The notes under the pieces: generated by a model | The model's database searches: none | What the model saw: only the letters and a program-made list of their open reading frames with translations | Told to the model about the DNA's origin: nothing | Position numbers and translations under genes: made by a program | Shown: piece after piece, positions 53,805 through 64,000 of the stretch | How the letters are laid out: the number at the start of each line of letters is the position of its first letter | How positions within the stretch are numbered: position 1 is the stretch's first letter | NCBI GenBank assembly: GCA_037178625.1 | Contig: CM074144.1 | Location: 1,116,001-1,180,000, forward strand | Length of the DNA stretch: 64,000 bases | From: Skeletonema tropicum | Taxonomy: Eukaryota; Bacillariophyta; Thalassiosirophyceae; Thalassiosirales; Thalassiosiraceae | Direction: 5' to 3'

Positions 53805-56800
53805 TCAACCTTCCGCAAGGGCTTGAATGGCTGTCCTTAGATCGTTGCGGTCGTTTTCTGCTACGTCAAACAAATACAATTTTGGAATGGGGTCTTCTTC
53901 GGTTGTAGCAAATACCGTCGGACGACCTTGTATTTCTTGATACTCTAGCCCAGCTGCAACTGTAGCACAGAAAAGAATGGCCTTATTTGAAATATTGCGA
54001 ACCGTCAATGTCTTATCGGAAATGGAAAGCTCTCCACGAACTTTGTGAGCTTTCAATTCTCCAGAAGAATTTTTGTATGTGTATGATCCAAGACAGTAAT
54101 TCCACTCTTGTTTCTCTTTGTCAAACACACATACCTCTGCTTCTTGTAGCTTTAGCTCAGGTCGCCGGCCCTTATTATCATATTGAGCTTGAGTGGCATC
54201 AAAATCGACGGCATCATGGCCAAGACTCGTTTCCGTGCTTTCAGTTTCATTGTTTTATGAAAGTTTAAAACAAAAGTAAAAGTTAGCGTTTGTCCATGGT
54301 TAGCGTAAAGTACAAAGATCAAATCAATCTTATACTTTGGCAAAATATAGCAATTGATTTATTCAGCACTGTTCTTACCTTCCACCTCTACTCCCTGAAA
54401 ATAATTTGTTAAAATATCCGCGCTCTTGTTACTTACTTCATCACTACCATCTGTGTTCAATTGTTCAAGACGATCAATCAAGCCTTTGATTTCAAAACCC
54501 AATGTAGCATACTTGTTGTTGTTGTCGTGACCAATACTGAGCACACTATCAAGATCTGTGAGTGCCTCTAGAATCTGAGACTCATTAGAGCCCTCATCGA
54601 GAAGTAGCTTTGCGACATCAGTCAATCGATCGGTTGCCCTCTTTTCTTCGCCACCACCATCGTCTTTAGCTTCAGTTGCCGAAATGGTTTTGTTGGTCTC
54701 CGCGAATTCACGGCTACCCTTTACGAGATTACTGCTGGCATCAGCATTGGCAGCGGCATCACCCTGATCGGTCCCAACAGCTGCAGTAGCAGTAGCTGCT
54801 GCAGTGTTTGAAACAACAGAGTTGATTCCAGTTTCACCAATAATCTTCGTAATTCCACCTGAATCTCCCTGTCTTCCATCCAACTTTTCCTCTCTGTCCC
54901 GAGGAGAAATCACTTCTTGAGGAGTCTCTTTGGACAAGCCATATTCAGGACTAAGCGCTTTTACGGGGGAATCGAAGAGAGGACTAAGTGTGTTGACTGC
55001 TGAGAGCAAGCAAGCAAGACAACATTAGATGAATTGGTGAGTTTGTGTCGAGATAAAGTCATCTGTTGCCGTTGACTTACCATCAGCAGAGTCGTCATTT
55101 TGTTCAAAGTCGGAGGACATGTTCTGCTCCTCACTCACAACCGCAGTCACATCAGGAACGGAGTTGGCTGGGGAATCGAAAAGTACGCGGATTTCATTGC
55201 CTGGATTCAGCAGTTTTAGAAAGAAATGAGGAGTTCGTGTTAGTACCATACTTACCTGCGCCAAAAGTATGTTCACAATCATCATTTCATTTCACACGTC
55301 GTACCTTTTGACGCCACACCAATATTGTCGTTCTGCGCGTTTCCATTGGTAGTCGTTTCTGCATTGCCATAAAAGAGAGAAACAAGAAATGGAATGAGTG
55401 GTTGTGCGAAGATATATATGTATGTACAACTCAAAACATCAAATACATTACTCACCGATATCAGTACCAATGGTAAGAGTTGGAGGGGTGTCGAAAATGT
55501 TGTCCCTCCTCTGAAGAGGATCAGAGTTGCGGCCCGGGAGGCCTTTCGAAGCCTTCATTTCTTTTCGAGCAGTACAAAATAAGTGTTGCAGCAAACCTAG
55601 TTCTTTCTTCTGTGTAGCCATTTCTTTCTTTTGCGTAGCCACTTCCGCCTCGGTTGCTTTGATTCGTTGGTCGTGCTGAACGATTGTAGCACCCTGTGCA
55701 TTTTGATTTTGTTGCAAGTCAGCAATTTGTTTGCCGTGTTGATCTAAATTCCTACGAACGAGTACATTAGTCTCTTGCTGTGCCTGAACCGTCTGATGCA
55801 GTGCCTGGTTAGTCTGATGCTGTGCCTGGTTAGTCTGATGCTGTGCCTGGTTAGTCTGATGCTGTGCCTGGGTACTAGTCAACAACGCACGAACTGCTTT
55901 ATCAAGGGAGGAGGTAGCGACTTGATTACGTTGGTGAAGATCCTGGTTCGGCCTGGCAGGAGTGATGCAGCTGGCATTAGGATGAGGCTGATCCACTTCC
56001 TCCTCCTCCTCCAATGTAGACTTAGCAGCCGAAGGGGGGGGCACTTGTTGGTTCCTCAATCTGATGATTTCTCGTTGTAGACCCTTTTTGGTCATTGATG
56101 TCACATAAGCATTATCATCCAACCTGCGCAATTCAACCCGTAGCTGAATTTCAGTAGTATCTTTGTCGAAAACCCATTCATCAGATTTGTCTTCGTAATT
56201 TCCCTGAGAAAATGATATAGATCAGTGAGTGTGAGCTAGCTGCAAGGAAAGAGGGAGACAAATCATGAATTCAACAACTTACCATTGCCTGCTGGAGGTT
56301 AATTACAAGAGTCTCTCTTTTCGTTTGGCGTGTATTTTTATGAATGTGACCAATTTTTTCCTCAACCTTAGTCTTGATTTCATCACACGAAAGGTGCAAG
56401 AAATATTCCTTGTCATCTTCCATTGCTTCCTTAATAATTCCTGCTAGCGCAGCTTTATTAGTGTTATTTACGTCGTCTAGAAGATACCCCCTTTTTTCCA
56501 AGTGATACATGACGAGTTGATCTTTGGGGACGTTCTTCTTCTTTAGCTCCTCCAAACTTTTCCCCTCGACCTCAGACAATTTGAAATGCTTCAAAGCAAC
56601 ATTTTTCTATCAGATGATGACGCAAGAGACAAGAGACGAAAAAGATAACATGAAATACACACTCCATTTACAATGATTTGTTTGAGCTTCTTCACGAGAG
56701 TGTTTGTCTTCCCCTTTGTGTCAAAATTAAATACACGGAGAATATTCTTGATGACATCATCTCCTACTGTGCTGAAATCAAAATGTTCTGGGAACAACTC

Positions 56801-57073
56801 GCGCAGCTTGGCTAGAACCTTTCGGACACGGTCAGGGTCATTTTCTTCTAAGTCATTGATTGTTTGGGTGATTTCGTTGATTTTGGCAGATGCGTCGGTC
56901 CCTGGCTGAGGATCGGCTCCGGATTTGGTGCTCCTGTTGCGTCGGTTGGAAGGCGTGATTTCGGTGATTTTGGCAGATGCGTCGGTCCCCGGCTGAGGAT
57001 CGGCTCCGGATTTGGTGCTCCTGTTGCGCCGGTTGGAAGGCATGTTTGTTCGATGATAACTGTTGGATGCCAC
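53805..57073 (-). pseudogene. seven-exon gene, duplication copy 2, splice acceptor lost
   Basis: Counterpart of the gene at 38390-41660. Exons 1-6 are at 57073-56663, 56606-56283, 56203-55456, 55358-55305, 55200-55081 and 54999-54379. Before the last exon, copy 1 reads cataaaagtcaatg on the coding strand, while copy 2 reads cataaaacaatg (about 54250). Two bases are gone and with them the only AG at that acceptor. Retention of the intron would stop the protein right after exon 6 (stop at 54359-54361). Use of the next AG would shift the frame and end soon. Copy 2 probably makes a product without the C-terminal domain. A single visible coding change elsewhere (cgccgcc to cgccacc, ~54652) is silent. 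Confidence 0.7.
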
Positions 57074-57525
57074 CGCTTGTTTGCGTGGAAGAGAGTCCTA
57101 CTTATGGTTGCTGAACGATGAACGATAGTTCACTTTGGATGTCGTTGTGTGTTGTGTGTGTTGTGCCTCGGCGTTGCTGTTGCACTTATGGCGAGAGCGC
57201 CGGCCGCCGAGCGAGGTGAATCCAGCAGCTGCGGCAGCGAGCGCATCTTTAGCGGCAAGTCATGCAACGAGAAAGCTGTTTTTCGGAGCTATCTAGCGCA
57301 GCCCACAGCTGCCGCAGGGCGCAGAGCTATCTTGTGTACATCCTGCCGGCAACTGGTCACTATGTGAGCAACTGGTCACTTCAGGGCGCAGCGCTATCTT
57401 ACATCATGCTATGGAGTAGCATCATACTTCTTATTGCCATCAACACCTCCGATAGCTTATCCATCTGCGCTGCCGCCCGGTGACGACGGCAGGGCACGTA
57501 AAAGAATTCTGGTTGAACGTGATGT

Positions 57526-57859
57526 ATGTATTGATGTGGTGATGGACAGGCGACTGAAGACGATGTGAATCTTCCTCTCTTCCAAGGCGTGGGTGGACAA
57601 TGGACAAATGCTCATTCTGTTTTGTGATTCGCCTCCCAACCAAGCACTCAATGATAGTGTGGTTTGACGATTGTACTTAGTAGTTAGTAAGCGAGTCCGC
57701 AGACATAAATAAAGTGAACCAAAATAATGCCAACAAAAGCCAAGCTTCCAGGAAAAAGCAAACTTGGTGACAACTCTTGACAAAGCGAGCTGGAATGTGG
57801 CCATTAATTGATACAGCAATAATTTAAACTCTTGACACCACGCAGCTAATCAGGCATGT
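57526..57859. other. no gene seen
   Basis: Unique sequence right of the duplication, with short frames only. Confidence 0.5.
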
Positions 57860-58670
57860 GTGGCGCAGGAGACGTCGCCCCGCAAAAATTCAACCTCCGT
57901 GGATCTTTGTATTTGCGCCCGATCCGCTTTGAAAATCCCCTCTCCCGTATTGTCAATAGAACGTGATCCGCTGGAATTATTTGCAGAGGAAATTTTGGCA
58001 ACGCCGTTACTATTGCTGTTAAAGCAAAAACAATGGGAGGAGGCAATGGGGCTTCTCCAGGGTTGGAGAGAACATTTTGGGCGGAGTGAGAAGATAAATT
58101 TGTTAGACATGTCAGGTGAAGATGCTACACTGGAGGCAGTGGAGATTGCCAAAAGCTGGGTTTGGATGATGAGTTTGGAAAGGATGCGCAGGCTTGTCGA
58201 CATGCACTTGAGTTGACAAATCTGTTACAAGATTCTCTAGAGTTAATTTTGGATGAGAGGAAAAGCCGTGCAGAGAATTTGTCACGTATGCTGCCCAACA
58301 TTCTTTATCAATTTGATCCACCCTCTGATGGAGAAGATTTTGATTCCGATTCTGAGTTTGACAGTGACAGCGACGACGATGATGTCATGATGATGATTGG
58401 GCTCCACCAAGTGCACGTGAAAGAGTCAATCACTATGACAAGAACTTTGACGCAGAAGATAGCGATGAGGAGCCTCCAATCATCGCAGGAATGTCCAACT
58501 AAGATGCCAGAATGAGATTATATCTCCGCAATGGAGCCGATTGGAGTTTACCTGACGTGGTAGGTCAACTTGAGGAGTGGAATAAAGGGAAAGCGCTCTC
58601 ATTCACGCCAACGTTTAAAGGTACCTTGATCAGCAAATGACCGAAGACGAAGAAGATTACTACGACTGAT
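57860..58670 (+). pseudogene. decayed gene, acidic C-terminus
   Basis: Protein-like sequence runs from Met 57860 (MAQETSPRKN) through EEAMGLLQGWREHFG to EAVEIAK. It then needs one extra base in an AAAA run (~58153) to continue as KLGLDDEFGKDAQACRHALE. An Asp/Ser-rich run (DSDSEFDSDSDDD) follows. A second shift near 58390 leads to WAPPSARERVNHYDKNFDAE, a TAA at ~58500, and further matching frame (MRLYLRNGADWSLPDVVGQL) to about 58620. A final shift reaches MTEDEEDYYD and a stop at 58670. I do not recognise the protein. Several independent lesions suggest a pseudogene, although some could be sequencing indels. Confidence 0.55.
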
Positions 58671-58742
58671 GCAAGTACAACATAATGTACAGCTGCTCGC
58701 TTGATCTTGTACAATATTATAAAATAGTCGCTATTGTACTTA

Positions 58743-59554
58743 TTATGAGTATGCCATATTGGACGGAATGACGACCTTCTTTCCAGTTCGATAGTAGCCT
58801 AATCCTCTCTCCCCGAGCTTGAACTCAAAGCCACCTTTTCTGCCAGTCCACTTCATACTTGGGGTGACGTCATCGTCACCTTTATCGATGACCTTTCCAC
58901 TCTCATCCAGCTCAACAACATCAAACTTTGTCTTGAACTTAAATGCCACTCGCTTTGTTTTTACTGGTGGGGTTGGCTTAGATTCCTTTTTATCCTCCTT
59001 CTCTTCCTGTTGATCTGGCTCTTCTTTCTTGACACCAGCAGCGTTCTTGTAACCATACCTCCAAGGAAGAATTTTATTCCCCCCTACAATGGTAGCCTCA
59101 TCATCACTGACGATCACAACACCAGCACTGCGAAGAATTGCCACTTCCATTTCTTCAGGTGCAAGCTCCCGTACTTGCCGTTCAGCTTTGACGTCCACCA
59201 CATCACGATGATCATCGTGGAGGAGTTCTCCAGCAAGCAATTTTTGCCTATCAAGTTCGGCTTCTTCTCGAGTCTTGTGTTGCACTACACCAGTACTATC
59301 TTGAATCTTGTCCAAAGCACTCTCTAGCAAAGCCGCCTCTTCTTCCTCCTCTTTTTAAGCGCCATCATTATCATCTTCTCCACCATCACGTTTTCGTTTA
59401 CGCGATTCTTGAGCCTCTTCAACTTCTTCTTTCATATCTGCCTCAATTTCTTCTTCAGTGGCCTTTGATTCTTCCTTCTTGCGCCTCATGGCATCCATCT
59501 TCTTCTTCAACTTGGCCAGCTTCTTCTTATTCTTGGCTTCGATACGTTTGGGTT
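58743..59554 (-). CDS. lysine/glutamate-rich gene with one internal stop, 5' end cut
   Basis: The last 195 codons (59330-58743) are open and end GYYRTGKKVVIPSNMAYS. Upstream the same frame is coding-like (KNKKKLAKLKKKMDAMRRKK, ESRKRKRDGGEDDNDGA) but for a TAA at 59355-59357. The stop could be real, an error or part of an unrecognised intron. At 59555 the frame meets a 134-bp tandem repeat and the 5' part is not found. The protein is highly charged and probably nuclear or nucleolar (KRKR). Its C-terminal ~50 residues (MKWTGRKGGFEFKLGERGLG) look like a defined domain that I cannot name. Confidence 0.5.
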
Positions 59555-59822
59555 ATAACAAGCCACTAAAAGCTGCTCATGCCCTTTGAAGCAGCGGGCG
59601 TATGGGATTGTTGGTCTGGTCTTTCGAAGTAAAAAGAGCTGAAGCATCGTCTCAGTACAAATGAGCCTCTAATCTATCGCCGCCAAGTATAACGAGCCAC
59701 TAAAAGCTGCTCATGCCCTTTGAAGCAGCGGGCCTATGGAATCCTTGGTCTGGTCTTTCGAAGTAAAAAGAGCTGAAGCATCGTCTCAGTGCAAATGTGC
59801 CTCTTCTCTATCGCTGCCAAGT
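59555..59822. repeat. 134-bp tandem direct repeat, two units
   Basis: The unit ataac(a/g)agccactaaaag... through cgctgccaagt is present at 59555-59688 and 59689-59822, with about nine differences. It lies at the broken 5' end of the neighbouring minus-strand gene. Confidence 0.9.
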
Positions 59823-60133
59823 TCCAAATTTGCAGCATCAAATGAAGGCATCATACTCCAATGGCGATGAACCAGACGAGTCGGTCATGATATCAAATCA
59901 TATCGAGGTTCAGAAGGTTGCGTGTGTTGCAAATTCATGGACAGATGAATGGAAGATACCCCATCCTCTTCGATTTTCCATCTCTCCAAGAATTATATCT
60001 CGGCTGTGACTGCTGAAGTGGGACTGGTCATGCCTCTTCATCAGATCTAGTCAGCAGTGCTATGATTGCGATCGCTCCGCTCCTTCAAAGTTTGGTGCTG
60101 CCGTTGCCGTTGTTAGTTGCTTCTTATCCCACT
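59823..60133. other. no supported gene
   Basis: A 70-codon plus frame ending at 60009 (QHQMKASYSNGDEPDESVMI) looks slightly protein-like but has no recognisable domain. It may be a fragment. Confidence 0.35.
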
Positions 60134-60874
60134 TCAATCGCTAGAATCTAGCCAGCACACCAAACAGCCTACAATAAGCGGTATCAACAAATTATCATCT
60201 GCTATTGTTCCGAAGAAGGGTAAATGTCTCCCTCCCACAGCTTCAGTCATTGATGAAACTAATCCTATAAAAACCCGCGAAGAAAAGGACATCATACTTC
60301 TCCTCGTTGAGTTTCTTGAAGGAATGTAGACATATGTGCACAAAATTGTGCTGACTGCGAATCCAAATGATCCAGCAACTGATGGACCACCCTCCAGTGG
60401 AGCGTTGCATCTTGGTAAGAATCGCCTCCACGCAATGTTATTTCCTTGCCGTGTGAACCACGTTCCAACAAGGCCCGCAATCGGATCTGAAATTGACAAC
60501 ACCAACACTGATGTGCGTGCAACATTTGCCGGAAAGAGGAAAGTTGAGAAAGCAACCCCAAGCAGAAAATAGAAAGCTCCCGGCAGCGCAGGTATTGATG
60601 TCCATCTTCGTTTGTTGTTTTTCAAATCAACTTCTTCCCACTCCCCTATCTCATGGGTGCGAAGCAACGAGCCGAAATTTTGTAGATACCAATCATCCCA
60701 TGTCGGGTCTTGTACTCTCTTTCTATGAATATTGTAGAACGCCGCGGTAGCCAGAAACAGCAAGAGACAACCAGCTGGATATGGCGGTATGATGTGGGAA
60801 ATTACAATGAGAACCAGGCCGGTCACTGCATGCTGGATGCGCCGGGCAATGTGTATGTTGTTGTCGACAGCCAT
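60134..60874 (-). CDS. CTP-dependent lipid kinase-like membrane protein
   Basis: 246 codons, complete. It opens with RRIQHAVTGLVLIVISHIIPP, has several hydrophobic spans (~18-45, ~103-135, ~160-185, ~225-242), and carries IPALPGAFYFLLGVAFSTFL and ISDPIAGLVGTWF. This layout fits the family of dolichol kinase (SEC59), phytol kinase (VTE5) and yeast DGK1, which use CTP to phosphorylate lipid alcohols or diacylglycerol in ER or plastid membranes. Conserved Asp in SDPIAG and the following Gly residues are kept; the usual basic/Gly stretch (KS-x-EGS) appears only as LEGGPSVAGSFGF. Substrate cannot be told from sequence. A cytidylyltransferase-like relative is the alternative. Upstream 60875-61206 separates it from the sulfotransferase on the same strand. 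Confidence 0.65.
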   Translation of the reverse strand: MAVDNNIHIARRIQHAVTGLVLIVISHIIPPYPAGCLLLFLATAAFYNIHRKRVQDPTWDDWYLQNFGSLLRTHEIGEWEEVDLKNNKRRWTSIPALPGAFYFLLGVAFSTFLFPANVARTSVLVLSISDPIAGLVGTWFTRQGNNIAWRRFLPRCNAPLEGGPSVAGSFGFAVSTILCTYVYIPSRNSTRRSMMSFSSRVFIGLVSSMTEAVGGRHLPFFGTIADDNLLIPLIVGCLVCWLDSSD

Positions 60875-61206
60875 TGTGTTTTTAGTGTTGTGTGTTGTGG
60901 GACGGAGGTTGTGGGGTGCAGATGGAGGAAGCTAGAGAGGGGGAGGGGCGGATTTTTTGATCAATCTACATATAGGAATTAGTATGTCAAAACCAAAGTG
61001 TCGCAATGGCGCCACATAACCGAGATATTTATACTCCTATTATTCAAGCGCTGAGTGGAGTATGTAGCGTTAAGGGCAGAAGCAGGGTGAATAGTATTGC
61101 AGGTGGGCACAGCGCTGCAGCTCTAGAGAGGAGGTGTAGTGAAAGGTGGACCATGTAGGCCTTGAAATTTGTCATTCCTCTAGAGTCATTATTCGATGCT
61201 CTACCT

Positions 61207-63747
61207 TTACAGACCGAATATAAATGACTGCTGCACGAACAATTCCTTTGCGTAGTCGTACAGATGTATATCGAATCTATTTTGCTCCATGAGTAAATTC
61301 CAAGTTTCGCTACCTTTTCGTACAGGATGCTTTGGAGCATACTTCTCATCCATTAGCTGCTTACGGCAACCAAACCCAGATGAGTATTTGGGGCTTTCCT
61401 TCCATTTGAAGTAATGATCAAATCTGGCAAACGATCCGCGTTTGTTGTCAAGAAGACCTACTAGAAATTTGCGTTTCAGAACCTCTTTGGCTACAAAGTT
61501 TAGATTCATATGAGGCAGACTGTGAGACAAACAATCCATAGACTGAATAAACAAAAAGAACGAACGATAATATCTTCTGCACTTACCAATATCAAGATTG
61601 TCCATATCAATAGGGCCACTCATTGATTCAGACAATATCCTTACTATTGACGTGACAAAAAGAATGAGCGGACAAAATGAGTTCAAGGTGTATGCATATA
61701 TTTCTTGCAACAAATCTAGAATCACAAACTCACCCATCCAGTTGTTTTCTATGAGTTCCGACTTCGCATAGTCATCCAATGTCATATTCTGCATAGGAGG
61801 GTATCCGGTTCCCTTCAAAAAGTAGAACATCGAGGCCGCTCTATCACAAGGATGGCGCATCATCACAAACGCTTTTCCTTTGTCGTTGGCGTTGAATAGG
61901 GAAGGAATGAGATCCACATGGGACGAAACAATTGTGTCTGACAAATGCGAGGGCACAAGACCTAGATTCAAGGCCCGAGAGATACCTTCCGGCGTTGCAA
62001 CGTTGACATTTGTGTAGTTATGCTCAGCAAAATATATGACTTTGACTTCTTCGTCTTTTTCATGACCGTTCAGCTCTCCAACCTCGGCAGCTAAAGTTTG
62101 ACCTAAGCAGTGAGACAACAGAGTTTTCATCACAACTCCTCCAGAACGAGGAATGTGCCAATAGAAGGGAGTGTCTCTTCCAATCACGAACGGAGTCCGC
62201 AAATCGGCAAATACTTTGAATCTAGCTGGTATTAGTTCATTTGACAATTGCTGCTTTGGTCGCTGATCAATATCGCTGAGTTTGTCGACAGCACCAAGTT
62301 TCTCAACCGCATCTGCCATCGAAAGTCCTTCCTGTGGTTTTAATAACGGGTGGACGTCGCTCGTATTCATATCATCAGTGTCTGCATTTGAAGAATCCGA
62401 GAAGAATTGTGCAGGACTTGCTACTTGTTGCTGCTGTGGCTGTTGTACCTGCTGATTTTGTACAGGCGTCAGCTGCTTCTGCTGTTGCGTCCCTTCGTTG
62501 CCAGGGAAAAGTTGCAAACCCCCCGTTTCGCTTCGGCTCTTTTGATGATCTGGCACTTGAGCATGAGCATTGTTGTGGCCACGTAATCCAGCCTTCATCC
62601 TCTCGCCCACGCCATCATCAATCATCATTTCATCTTGATCAAGCTGATCCCATTTCTGATCTTGCTGCGGACTTTCTCTTGAAGCCCCAACGATGGCATT
62701 CATGTATGCACCTCTTCTTCGCTCAACATTATCCATTACTAGATCTCTCACTCCATCAGATAAACCCGCATGGGATGACACCGATTGGTCTCTTACTGGA
62801 GCATAGAGATTGCGAAAACGTTGATTAAGATGGCTCATGGTTTTCTTGTTTTGCTTTCGTATTGTTGAGAATTGTACGTAGAGAAACATTGCAACAACGC
62901 AGAATACTGTAGTCTTGGTGCTGTTAAACGTGACGGATGACTTTTCCTTCCTCCCCCGACTGCGATGCTTCCCACCGTCATCATCACTCTTGCGCCGATG
63001 ACGAACGTGACCCTTATTTTCTTCATCCGAATCAGAAATGCTCGACTTATCAAGTCCTTTTGACGATGGTCTCAACCCAATTTCTTCCAATATTGAAAGC
63101 CCCCCTGATTGAAATGTTGAGGCACCTGTCTTACGACTTTCTTCTTCGTAGTTATTGTTGTTTCCATCTGAATGGAAGTATTTCGTCGCCCCTCGTTGTT
63201 TGTTGGATGCAGCTCCCTTAGTACCAGCAGAGAATCCTCGTCGATTCTTGGCAACTGTACCGCGGTATGATTGCATCCTCTCGGCTATAACTGATGCACC
63301 TCCTCCTATCCCTCCAAAGAGTGCTGATACATCATCTGAATTGCTGTCAAACATGATTTCTCTAGGCTTTGTCATGTATGTGTCTTCATCGTTTTCATCT
63401 GCGTCCTGTTCCAATTTCTGCTGATTGAAATGCCGCTGCATCTGACTGCGCTTTTTAGACGGCCCTGATGAAGAAATGCGCCTATCTTGAGGATCGTTGT
63501 CATATTGCGATTGCGGCACCTTGTTAATAGCCTGTTGAGGTTTCAGCAACACAGTGCTCATAACACTTTCCTCTCCTCCCCCCTTTGCTTTCTCGTTGGC
63601 TATGGCGCTGGCATCGTCGCCCAGTAATTCTTCAAACAACTGGTTGGTTTTGTTGCGTCTATCCGCGGCGGCGGTTTGATTGGCTGCTCCATTACTACTG
63701 GCTTTCTTTGCAGAACTCTGTCGTCGTTTTGTGTTGTGGCGATTCAT
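61207..63747 (-). CDS. Sulfotransfer_2-type membrane sulfotransferase
   Basis: The open frame begins at 63852, but Met 63747 (MNRHNTKRRQSSAKK) is the likelier start. A ~270-residue polar N-terminus precedes one membrane span (TVFCVVAMFLYVQF), giving a type II Golgi protein layout. A Gln-rich stalk follows, then the catalytic domain with the 5' phosphosulfate loop in FYWHIPRSGGVVMKTLL and the 3' phosphate motif in FVMMRHPCDRAASMFYFLKG. Family members move sulfate from PAPS to glycans. Two GT-AG introns of 90 bp (61644-61733, donor gtgagt) and 96 bp (61491-61586, donor gtaagt) are in frame without stops. Removing them joins ENNWM-VRILSESMSGP and DNLDI-AKEVLKRKFLVG, the expected family sequence. 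The mature protein is then about 784 residues. Confidence 0.8.
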   Translation of the reverse strand: MNRHNTKRRQSSAKKASSNGAANQTAAADRRNKTNQLFEELLGDDASAIANEKAKGGGEESVMSTVLLKPQQAINKVPQSQYDNDPQDRRISSSGPSKKRSQMQRHFNQQKLEQDADENDEDTYMTKPREIMFDSNSDDVSALFGGIGGGASVIAERMQSYRGTVAKNRRGFSAGTKGAASNKQRGATKYFHSDGNNNNYEEESRKTGASTFQSGGLSILEEIGLRPSSKGLDKSSISDSDEENKGHVRHRRKSDDDGGKHRSRGRKEKSSVTFNSTKTTVFCVVAMFLYVQFSTIRKQNKKTMSHLNQRFRNLYAPVRDQSVSSHAGLSDGVRDLVMDNVERRRGAYMNAIVGASRESPQQDQKWDQLDQDEMMIDDGVGERMKAGLRGHNNAHAQVPDHQKSRSETGGLQLFPGNEGTQQQKQLTPVQNQQVQQPQQQQVASPAQFFSDSSNADTDDMNTSDVHPLLKPQEGLSMADAVEKLGAVDKLSDIDQRPKQQLSNELIPARFKVFADLRTPFVIGRDTPFYWHIPRSGGVVMKTLLSHCLGQTLAAEVGELNGHEKDEEVKVIYFAEHNYTNVNVATPEGISRALNLGLVPSHLSDTIVSSHVDLIPSLFNANDKGKAFVMMRHPCDRAASMFYFLKGTGYPPMQNMTLDDYAKSELIENNWMGEFVILDLLQEIYAYTLNSFCPLILFVTSIVRILSESMSGPIDMDNLDIGKCRRYYRSFFLFIQSMDCLSHSLPHMNLNFVAKEVLKRKFLVGLLDNKRGSFARFDHYFKWKESPKYSSGFGCRKQLMDEKYAPKHPVRKGSETWNLLMEQNRFDIHLYDYAKELFVQQSFIFGL

Positions 63748-64000
63748 TGTAAGTATTATTTGACTTCCTAAGTACTTAACAATGTTGGAAGATTGTTTCA
63801 GTATGGTTGAAGTTACACACGTATTAAAATGTCGCCTCTGAGATCCCACCACACGTCTTTAAAATAGCTGTTGCGCGAATAAATTGGGAAGTTGACAAGC
63901 CTAATTATGCCGATGAAGACGATGAATTACTATTGCATGGCCGGCATCCACTGCTCAACTGCAAGTGAAGATTGGAGCGAGTTGAGGAGGGGCTGGTGAA
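63748..64000. other. upstream flank of the sulfotransferase gene
   Basis: Non-coding apart from the open extension to 63852. I see no clear promoter element. Confidence 0.4.

Larger units (their letters stand above)
50872..57525. repeat. segmental duplication copy 2 (without the insertions)
   Basis: Matches 21645-21899 joined to 35706-42569. It keeps the empty sites of Copia-1 (acttt, 51122-51126) and the MITE (gta near 57500). Its left edge cuts the Helitron Rep frame. The right edge ends at gaacgtgatgt, after which copies 1 and 2 share nothing. Confidence 0.95.

Overview
The window is nuclear DNA of a microalga-like eukaryote. The best guess is a diatom, probably a centric one. The reasons are short GT-AG introns of about 56-330 bp, two Ty1/copia elements whose proteins resemble diatom Copia (CoDi-type) polyproteins, and a Sulfotransfer_2-type membrane protein. 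There are no bacterial operons, RBSs or rRNA genes. The species call is inference from protein style only.

Most of the sequence is transposon-derived. 1-1500 is a 759-bp tandem duplication. 2160-3788 and 10001-19965 hold five or more copies of one 2.82-kb repeat. Beside a 500-N gap they form two head-to-tail copies followed by two inverted copies. Between them lie a transposase-like fragment (3697-4857), a four-exon gene of unknown function (6208-8734) whose three introns each carry the same AT-rich hairpin, and a partial gene running into the gap.

The central structure is a direct segmental duplication: copy 1 at 21645-42569 and copy 2 at 50872-57525. Copy 1 is much longer because it carries a 13.8-kb minus-strand Copia (Copia-1, 21900-35705). 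That element is itself interrupted in gag by a second, plus-strand Copia (Copia-2, 28280-35114). Copy 1 also carries a 454-bp MITE (42088-42541). Copy 2 preserves the empty target sites of Copia-1 and the MITE, so target-site duplications and insertion order can be read directly. The duplicated segment contains fragments of three recognisable host genes side by side (a TypA/BipA GTPase, a poly(A)-binding protein and a YqgF/RuvX-like nuclease) plus a seven-exon unknown gene. In copy 2 that gene has lost one splice acceptor through a 2-nt deletion.

Between the two copies (42570-50871) lies a damaged Helitron: an STPR-repeat/DUF6570-like part and a Rep HUH-nuclease part, cut off before any helicase. 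Its upstream 392-bp tandem repeat was invaded by a 3.8-kb DNA transposon (43205-47013) encoding a 1109-aa DDE transposase; the empty site lies 394 bp upstream. The right end (57526-64000) is more ordinary: a decayed gene, a lysine-rich gene with one internal stop, a CTP-dependent lipid-kinase-like membrane protein and a large sulfotransferase with two in-frame introns.
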